The notes under the pieces were generated by a model, which saw only the letters and a list, made by a program, of their open reading frames with translations, was not told where the DNA came from and did no database searches. This document shows, piece by piece, positions 7,012 to 7,514 of a DNA stretch of 7,514 bases (positions are counted from its first letter, which is position 1; each line of letters starts with the position of its first letter). The DNA lies in the NCBI GenBank assembly GCA_016201185.1, contig JACQDG010000227.1:1-7514 (forward strand), written 5' to 3'. This DNA is from Acidobacteriota bacterium (lineage in GTDB: Bacteria > Acidobacteriota > Terriglobia > Bryobacterales > JACQDG01). Made by a program: the position numbers and the translations under genes.

Positions 7012-7514
7012 TTGTTCCCCATACGGATGCTGCGATTCCTTCTGATTTTAGTCCTGTCCGCTGCCGCGCTTTTGGCCGATCCGGCCTCCCGCCTGTACAA
7101 AGAAGGGCGCCGGGCCGAACGCCGGGGAGACGAGCTGGAGGCTTTCACCCTCTACACGCGCGCGGCCGGCATGAAGCCCGGGAAGGAGAAGTATTGGCGC
7201 CGGGCGGAACAGGTGCGGGTCAGGGCGGCCCAGGGTCTGGCTGCATTGAACAGCCTGGAAGGCGCCCTGGCCCTGGATCCGGACAACAGTTACCTGCAGG
7301 CCCGTTTGGCGGCGGGAAGCAGGACGGATGCTCCCACCGCTCCGGCCGAAGCCGAAATGCGCGAGGCCGAGCAGGCTGCCGCGCCGATCCGGCTTCGCCC
7401 GGCGCTGGCGCGGCACGCCTTCTACCTGCGGGGAGACGCCCGCACGCTTTACGAGCAGGTCTTCCGCGCCTACGGCCTCGAGGTGGTCTTTGATCCCGAT
7501 TTTATCCCCGGCTC
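7012..7514 (+). CDS. Secretin-like protein, N-terminal part (signal peptide, TPR, STN domain)
   Basis: 5' end of an exported protein; 167 codons are visible and the frame leaves the right edge. Residues 1-22 (MFPIRMLRFLLILVLSAAALLA) are a signal peptide cut before D23. Residues 24-60 (SRLYKEGRRAERRGDELEAF, then TLYTRAAGMKPG) look like a TPR, and about 75-95 (SLEGALALDPDNSYLQARLA) like a second. From about 135, HAFYLRGDARTLYEQVFRAY and GLEVVFDPDF fit the STN domain found at the front of secretins and TonB-dependent receptors. TPR plus STN suggests a GspD/PilQ-type outer-membrane secretin, as in Acidobacteriota type II secretion or type IV pilus loci; the secretin domain itself is outside, so this is inference. 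TTG 7012 is preferred for its GGGGAG site; ATG 7027 is the alternative and keeps a shorter signal peptide. The upstream gene ends 58 bp before. Confidence 0.82.
   Translation, partial: MFPIRMLRFLLILVLSAAALLADPASRLYKEGRRAERRGDELEAFTLYTRAAGMKPGKEKYWRRAEQVRVRAAQGLAALNSLEGALALDPDNSYLQARLAAGSRTDAPTAPAEAEMREAEQAAAPIRLRPALARHAFYLRGDARTLYEQVFRAYGLEVVFDPDFIPG

Noticed and set aside
7008..7493. GTG-initiated frame of 161 residues
   Set aside because: Arg/Gly/Pro-rich shadow; the overlapping frame from 7012 has a signal peptide, TPR and STN pattern.

Overview
The window is GC-rich, gene-dense bacterial DNA with short intergenic gaps. It carries a planctomycete-type PSCyt1/DUF1549/DUF1553 cytochrome protein, a DxD-WWHL multi-pass membrane protein, an Skp chaperone and the start of a TPR-STN secretin-like protein. 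It also has the remnant of a HemD whose C-terminus contains an 'EPSHPKMG' motif. From general familiarity this mix suggests an Acidobacteriota of the Solibacter/Bryobacter type. That is an inference; no rRNA or marker gene is present to confirm it.

Layout. Bases 1-2593 (minus) hold the first 864 residues of a secreted or membrane-anchored PSD1-family protein with two CxxCH motifs. It starts at a TTG behind a GGAGGG ribosome site and a good sigma-70-like promoter (2647-2675). Bases 2707-4479 (minus) encode a 590-residue multi-pass membrane protein, also best started at TTG. A 54-bp gap separates it from a divergent 350-residue winged-helix/SAM methyltransferase (4534-5586, plus) of the Rv2258c type. 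Directly after its stop lies a wrecked uroporphyrinogen-III synthase gene (about 5587-5871): no 5' part, one frameshift, and a missing middle. Next come an OmpH/Skp periplasmic chaperone (5999-6505), a small one-TM protein of unknown function 7 bp behind it (6513-6953), and the 5' end of a signal-peptide/TPR/STN protein that runs off the right edge (7012-7514), probably a secretin of a type II/IV pilus-like system.

How the genes relate. The last three plus-strand genes are co-oriented, tightly packed and all envelope-directed, so they may be one transcription unit for envelope biogenesis or secretion. The two minus-strand genes share orientation, but the promoter between them suggests PSD1 has its own transcription. 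The methyltransferase has no clear pathway partner here.

I saw no tRNA, rRNA, CRISPR array, insertion sequence or phage gene. I found no convincing undescribed system; the least expected item is the decayed hemD. Three of the five complete or 5'-complete genes with an assignable start appear to use TTG.
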